A stretch of 64,000 nt of DNA from Antedon mediterranea. Lineage: Eukaryota > Echinodermata > Crinoidea > Comatulida > Antedonidae. Position numbers and translations under genes: made by a program. Positions within the stretch are counted from its first letter, which is position 1. Every line of letters starts with the position of its first letter. Below the pieces are notes generated by a model. That model searched no databases and had not been told where the DNA came from. It saw nothing but the letters and a program-made list of their open reading frames with translations. The stretch covers positions 23,870,432 to 23,934,431 of the forward strand of contig NC_092679.1 of the NCBI RefSeq assembly GCF_964355755.1, in the 5' to 3' direction. Positions 59,301 through 64,000 of this stretch are shown here, in pieces.

Positions 59301-61208
59301 CCTTTGATGCCTTGAATCAACAGTATTCTTGAAACAGACAATGAAACCTGCAGAGGTAACGAAGGCAAACTTTTATTTTGTCATAATACTGTCATTGCTG
59401 AAAATGAACTTCAAATCGAAACAAGACAGATGTCTCAATTCCTGTACATGCAGGACTCACAGCTGTCAACTTGATACTAAACTACAATTTCTTGAGATAG
59501 ACTAATGAATTAGTACTGTATTTATTAAATAATGCATTATCATATGGGCTAATTAATAGTAACAATAACTTGGTATATTAATCCGTCGTATACATGGCTA
59601 CTTTTTACAATGGGCGTAGATCGTTCACTGGTATTTAACTGTATTCAAAGTTGATTAAATCTTTGTAGTTATTAATGCATTTTGAAACTGTACATTCCAT
59701 TCTGTATATATATTTGTCTTTTTATTAATTTTTTATGTATTTAGTGTAGAAATGTACTATTCGATCAAAATTTACTTTGTTGTTTAGAAACAATCTATAC
59801 TGTAGTTTGGCAATCTATCAACAGGACACTGAGCTCGCCTTGCCAAGATAGCTGTTAACAGTCCTTTGATCTTATGTATAACTGCGACAAACACCAACAA
59901 TACTGTACTATGTACATATCATTCTTCGCGGTGCGCACTGTATGTTAAGGGGCGTGGAACTGATTATGTCGCAGCCAAAGATAAACCCTTTGATCTCCGT
60001 AGTTCATCATCCTGTGGTTAGATTTCCTTGGTATGATTGTTATTCTATTTAAAAGGCTAAAATACTTGCAAAATCTAATTTGTCAACACCATTATTACAA
60101 CAATACGTTTTGTCATCATAATTGTTATGATTCATTAAGTAGATTTGTATTATACACGAAGGGGTTAGAGCTCCTATATAATACTGTAAAACCTCGAAAA
60201 GCTCCCTCTCTGGTTTGCAAAAGCAATCTCGGAAAGAAGCACCAATATGTATAACAGTGCCTACAGACCATACCTGTTGATTTTCAAGAAAATTGATATT
60301 ATATTATTATTATTATATTAGTGACGTTACAAATCTTAATATTTAACTCATTCATTAATTAGCTTGTTTAGCCGCATTTCAATGTAATTTGTTGTAGTAG
60401 GTATACATGTAATGTGTTCTGTATTAAAATATTAGTATAATACTGTAGTATAATAATGTACAGTTACATTCATTTTCATAAAAAGTTTTTAAATCAACTT
60501 CGGTTCCGTTGGGTTTTTCTATAACTCTAAAGCGTGGTTCCCACTAGCGACGCAACACAATGGGGAAGATGGTATTGTTAGTCATACGCGGTGAACACGC
60601 CAAAAATTAAATTTAAAAATTAAGTTTTTATTTTGTTAATCTTTATTAAAAAGTCAAATTATGTAAAGATACAATTTTCCGGTCGGGAATATAGAAGCTC
60701 CCTCCTTTAGTTTACAAAAGTATAAATCTCGAAATAAACCACCTGTGGAAAGAGAAGCTTATCCGTTGAAAAGAAGCCACCGTACCCAAGAGTACTAAAA
60801 AATGAGGAACACATTAAATAGTTTGTTTGCAAATGAGTGTGCACATTTTTTTAACAAAGAGTAAATTATATGTGCTACACTATTGCACAGTATTTAGATA
60901 GAATGATATAATTAAGTGGTGTATTGTGCCTCAAAATAATTATGAAAAATAAAGATGATTAAATGAAACTTTGAATAGACCATTTTGTGGTGGTTTTTCA
61001 CTTTTACCAAGAACAAAACAATTAATGTTTTCAATTATTAAAATGAGACAAAATAAACAGTTAAAGTTACCAAAACCCATGGGTTTCAGACAATGGTCAT
61101 TTTTTTTCAAAATTGTCCTTGCTCAGCCCCAATCATGGTGGGGGAAGTGAAGACTCTTATATCATGTTTCAAAATACTTCAGACCTTGCAGAAACCAAAA
61201 ACCAAAAT
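59301..61208. other. AIDA 3' flank, probably 3' UTR plus intergenic sequence
   Basis: Plus-strand AATAAA at 60948-60953 is the clearest polyadenylation-like signal, about 1.8 kb past the stop. A fragment of MITE family 2 lies at 60529-60560 (AAAGCGTGGTTCCCACTAGC). No further exon is seen. Confidence 0.45.
59900..60045. repeat. Dispersed repeat of unknown type, copy 2
   Basis: Same block order as 7965-8145: ATGTACATATC, GCGCACTGTATGTTAAGGGG, CGTGGAACTGATTATGTCGC and AGATAAACCCTTTGATCTCC, then TTACCTTTGATAC-like sequence. Roughly 70-80 percent similar by eye. Confidence 0.55.
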
Positions 61209-61476
61209 GATCAGTTAGCTCAGTCGCCTGAGCGTCGTGTTAGCAACACGTATGTCGTGGGTTCGATTCCCACGCTGGTCGGTGGAATAGAGTTAAGGCT
61301 ATGCGAGCCACTGTCTTTGGGGTTCACAGATCAAACGTCCCACTTTCCACCACACACCATGAGGCGACAACATCAATGCATCTGGTGATGTGGTGGGAAC
61401 GACCCCAAAAGGCTGTGGCAGGGCCTTAGTGCTGAGGCAGGGAGAGCACATTTACCATCTTTTTTTTTTTTTTTTT
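61209..61476 (+). mobile_element. tRNA-derived SINE, 268 bp
   Basis: The head (61209-61280) folds like a tRNA: GATCAGT pairs with GCTGGTC, TTAGCTCAGTCGCCTGAGCG holds an A box, the anticodon loop TTAGCAA reads AGC (Ala), and GTCGTGGGTTCGATTCCCAC is a clean T arm and B box. The roughly 180-base body (GTTAAGGCTATGCGAGCCAC...GGGCCTTAGTGCTGAGGCAG) is unrelated to tRNA, and an 18-base T run ends it. The A and B boxes suggest RNA polymerase III transcription. A 91-codon frame across it is spurious. Confidence 0.85.
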
Positions 61477-61776
61477 GGTTCTCGCTAACTGCTTTGATGT
61501 TTTGAATTTAATGCTTAGCGCCCTCAATTTAATTTAATGTATAAAAAAAGGAATTCATTCTCTTCGTTTCGCGTTTAGAAGAGAATTTATATCTCATCGT
61601 AGTTTGGTATGCCGTGCGTTTGTTATGCAAAGAGTGTACACATGTACAGTGGGGAAGATGCTATTGTTAGACATTTAGCAGCGTTACTAAAGTGCAATAG
61701 CTTTAAATTAAGCTAGAACAAGACAATAGCAATGGTGAAGACGATTATGATTTCAATATCATGTAATGTAAGATTA
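61477..61776. other. Non-coding stretch
   Basis: Nothing recognised apart from GGGGAAGATGCTATTGTTAG near 61650, which resembles GGGGAAGATGGTATTGTTAG near 60563. Confidence 0.4.
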
Positions 61777-61985
61777 TTAGGTTATATGCATGATATGCAT
61801 ATAACCTCTTGATTCTGTCAGAATCTTTATTTATTTATTTATTTATTTATTAGGTTATATGCATGATATGCATATAACCTCTTGATTCTGTCAGAATCTT
61901 TATTTATTTATTTATTTATTAGGTTATATGCATTATCATGCATATAACCTCTTGATTCTGTCAAAATCTTTATTTATTTATTTAT
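61777..61985. repeat. Three tandem palindrome-plus-(TTTA)n units
   Basis: Each unit has the near-perfect palindrome AGGTTATATGCAT-GAT-ATGCATATAACCT (third copy slightly changed), then CTTGATTCTGTCAGAATCTT and an ATTT tetranucleotide run. Units start near 61777, 61851 and 61919, about 70 bases each; length varies with the tetranucleotide run. Confidence 0.92.
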
Positions 61986-62589
61986 TCTTTCCTTAGCACT
62001 ATTTTGTCCGTGAATTATCTTGATATCAGTTTCATCTATCTAAGTCAATTTTTCAGAGTATATTCCTTATGGCCAGGAATCGATGTGGTTATATTTTCAC
62101 GATGCGTAATCAAAAATTACGCGGTCTACGCGCGATTTTACGAAATCACGTTTGTAATCACATCTTCACAAGCATGAATCACAATTAAACAAAATTTGGT
62201 ACTCATAAATTTCAGGTCATATTTCATCATATGGCAATACAATTACGTGCGTAGCGCATATAACGCTTGCGTACGCGCGCTTAAAATGTTCAAAATTGTC
62301 AAAATTTATTTTCGATGAAATTAGAGTACGTTTCAGGCAATTTTAAGCGTTTAAAAAATTGCCATGAGTGCGCAGATTTTTGCACGCGCACTGCGCGTTA
62401 TACGTTAATGCGCACTCTTTTTGTCCGATTTCGGTTGTACAACCTTTCTTTAATAATATCATCATATTTTATTCACTTTTCAACGCGTAATTGCCTTATA
62501 CGAGCACGTCAAAAGTGACAGGCTACGCACGTGTAAGTTAACAAAATGGTGAAAATATGCTAAATTTTAAAATTAATATAGATCGTCAG
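61979..62589. repeat. Direct repeat R, left copy, about 611 bp
   Basis: From TTTATTCTTTCCTTAGCACT to AAATTTTAAAATTAATATAG. The sequence contains CGCG-rich blocks (ATTACGCGGTCTACGCGCGA, GCGTACGCGCGCTTAAAATG) in otherwise AT-rich DNA. It matches 63390-64000 with the same length and few changes. Type unknown; probably a transposable element family. Confidence 0.9.
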
Positions 62590-63389
62590 AATGCTCGGGA
62601 ACACATATTTTTTATTTCATTTTCTTGAAGTGTATGTATCTTATGTATGATTTATTATTAAACTAAGGGAACAAAAGTTGATTAAGCCATAATTAATTGC
62701 ATATTAAATTAAAAAAAATTCATTTCGACAATCAAACAAATTATGACATTTTCTTAGGCCAAAATAACAAACTTAACATTAACTTTCTTCCTTCAAAAAT
62801 TCATATATTAAAGTTAAAAGTATGTAGTTTGACAGTGCATCATTTGTATACATTTTAAAGATGTCATCATGGTAAAAAATTATAATTCATTTCGGTATGT
62901 AATAATCTATTTGCATCAAAGTGGTTACTGCATAGTAAATACAAGGAGGAATTTTTCTACAACTTTTAGTCAGTTGTGTACGGCTCGGTGGTCTGTGCTC
63001 GTGTCTATGGCATTCAAGGTACCGAGATCGAGTCTCACCGTGGGAAACGAAATAAGTTTTTTTTTTTATTATCCATATTTTTTGTTCAAATTTATTTCTT
63101 AGTGTATAGATTATACACATGATTTATAATGAAATCTAGATAAAAATTAACTGATGTCTTTATTATTATGTAACAACAAATGTGGTTTATGACATTATAC
63201 GCATATGGATCATTGATCGGATTGTGATACCGGCTATGGTGTTCGCGTTAGCAAGGTCCTATCATATATTATAAATAATTAAAGATTCTGAGAAAATCAA
63301 TCAATCAATATATCTTTTAAAAATCAATTATCTTTATTTAAATCAATGCATATAACCTATAATTCGTCATAGTGACGAATTAAATCTAG
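62590..63389. other. Spacer between the R copies, with a tRNA-like SINE remnant
   Basis: CTCGGTGGTCTGTGCTCGTG (near 62984) and GTACCGAGATCGAGTCTCAC (near 63019) look like worn A-box and B-box regions, followed by a T run at 63057. The perfect hairpin AATTCGTCA-TAG-TGACGAATT lies at about 63360-63380. Confidence 0.4.
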
Positions 63390-64000
63390 TTTATTTATTC
63401 TTTCCTTAGCACTATTTGTCCGTCAATTATCTTGATATCAGTTTCATCTAACTAAGTCAATTTTTCAGAGTATATTCCTTATGGCCAGGAATCGATGTGG
63501 TTATGTTTTCACGGTGCGCAATCAAACATTACGCGGTCTACGCGCGATTTAACGAAATCACGTTTGTAATCATATCTTCACAAGCATGAATCACTTTTAA
63601 ACAAAATTTGGTACTCATAAATTTCAGGTCATATTTCATCATATGGCAATACAATTACGTGCGTAGCGCATATAACGCATGCGTACGCGCGCTTAAAATG
63701 TTCAAAATTGTCAGAATTTATTTTCGATGAAATTAGAGTACGTTTCAGGCAATTTTAGGCGTTTAAAAATTGCCATAAGTGCGCAGATTTTTGCACGCGC
63801 ACTGCGCGTCAAACGTTATTGCGCACTGTTTTTGTCCGATTACTGTTGTATAACCTTTCTTTAACAATATCATCATATTGTATTAACTTTTCAACGCCAA
63901 ACAGCGTTATACGAGTACGTCAAAAGTGACAGGCTACGCACGTGTAAGTTAACAAAATGGTGAAAATATGCTAAATTTTAAAATTAATATATATCGTTAG
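63390..64000. repeat. Direct repeat R, right copy, runs to window edge
   Basis: Co-linear with 61979-62589, with scattered substitutions such as CGGTGCGCAATCAAACATTA for CGATGCGTAATCAAAAATTA. It may continue beyond the window. Confidence 0.9.

Noticed and set aside
61113-61388. 91-codon frame at the SINE
   Set aside because: It crosses the tRNA-derived head and body of a SINE; no protein features.

Overview
This is animal nuclear DNA: AT-rich, with short exons in large introns, canonical GT/AG splice sites, and many inverted-repeat elements, SINE-like units and minisatellites. The palindrome TAGGCCTA and its variants occur throughout. Together with the gene types, this points to an invertebrate deuterostome, most likely an echinoderm. 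That placement is inference; nothing in the window proves the species. Four protein-coding genes can be reconstructed by reading splice sites.

(1) Positions 56-1365, plus strand: the last two exons of an FGF-family growth factor, whose first exon lies off the left edge. (2) Positions 9438-22889, minus strand: a complete two-exon K2P (two-pore-domain) potassium channel of 338 aa. Its single 12.4 kb coding intron splits the first glycine codon of the GYG selectivity filter. (3) Positions 48693-53553, minus strand: a complete seven-exon FKBP3 (FKBP25) gene of 224 aa. A 5'-truncated non-LTR retrotransposon with an open reverse-transcriptase frame sits antisense in its fifth intron. (4) Positions 54848-59143, plus strand: the complete coding sequence of AIDA (axin interactor, dorsalization associated) in ten coding exons, 317 aa. 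FKBP3 and AIDA lie head to head. Between their coding starts is a roughly 640 bp tract unusually rich in CTAG and AGGCCT.

The K2P intron is the strangest part of the window. It holds an array of about 274 copies of a 26-bp monomer (13672-20794), with two stranded monomers at 11866-11910. Between these lies a 1.76 kb foldback transposon that carries a second element nested inside it. A separate 23-bp x 9 minisatellite sits further along the same intron.

The rest is mostly non-coding and repeat-derived. At 1614-2305 and 36470-37316 there are two more foldback elements with short target duplications. At 3186-4985 a unit carrying tRNA-Val(AAC)-like sequences occurs three times. At 4988-6606 there is a TA-flanked inverted-repeat element. 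Two MITE families are spread over the window, one with at least six copies and one with at least four. A tRNA-derived SINE lies at 61209-61476, and a roughly 611 bp direct repeat pair (61979-62589 and 63390-64000) runs to the right edge. Between about 22.9 and 48.7 kb I see no convincing gene.
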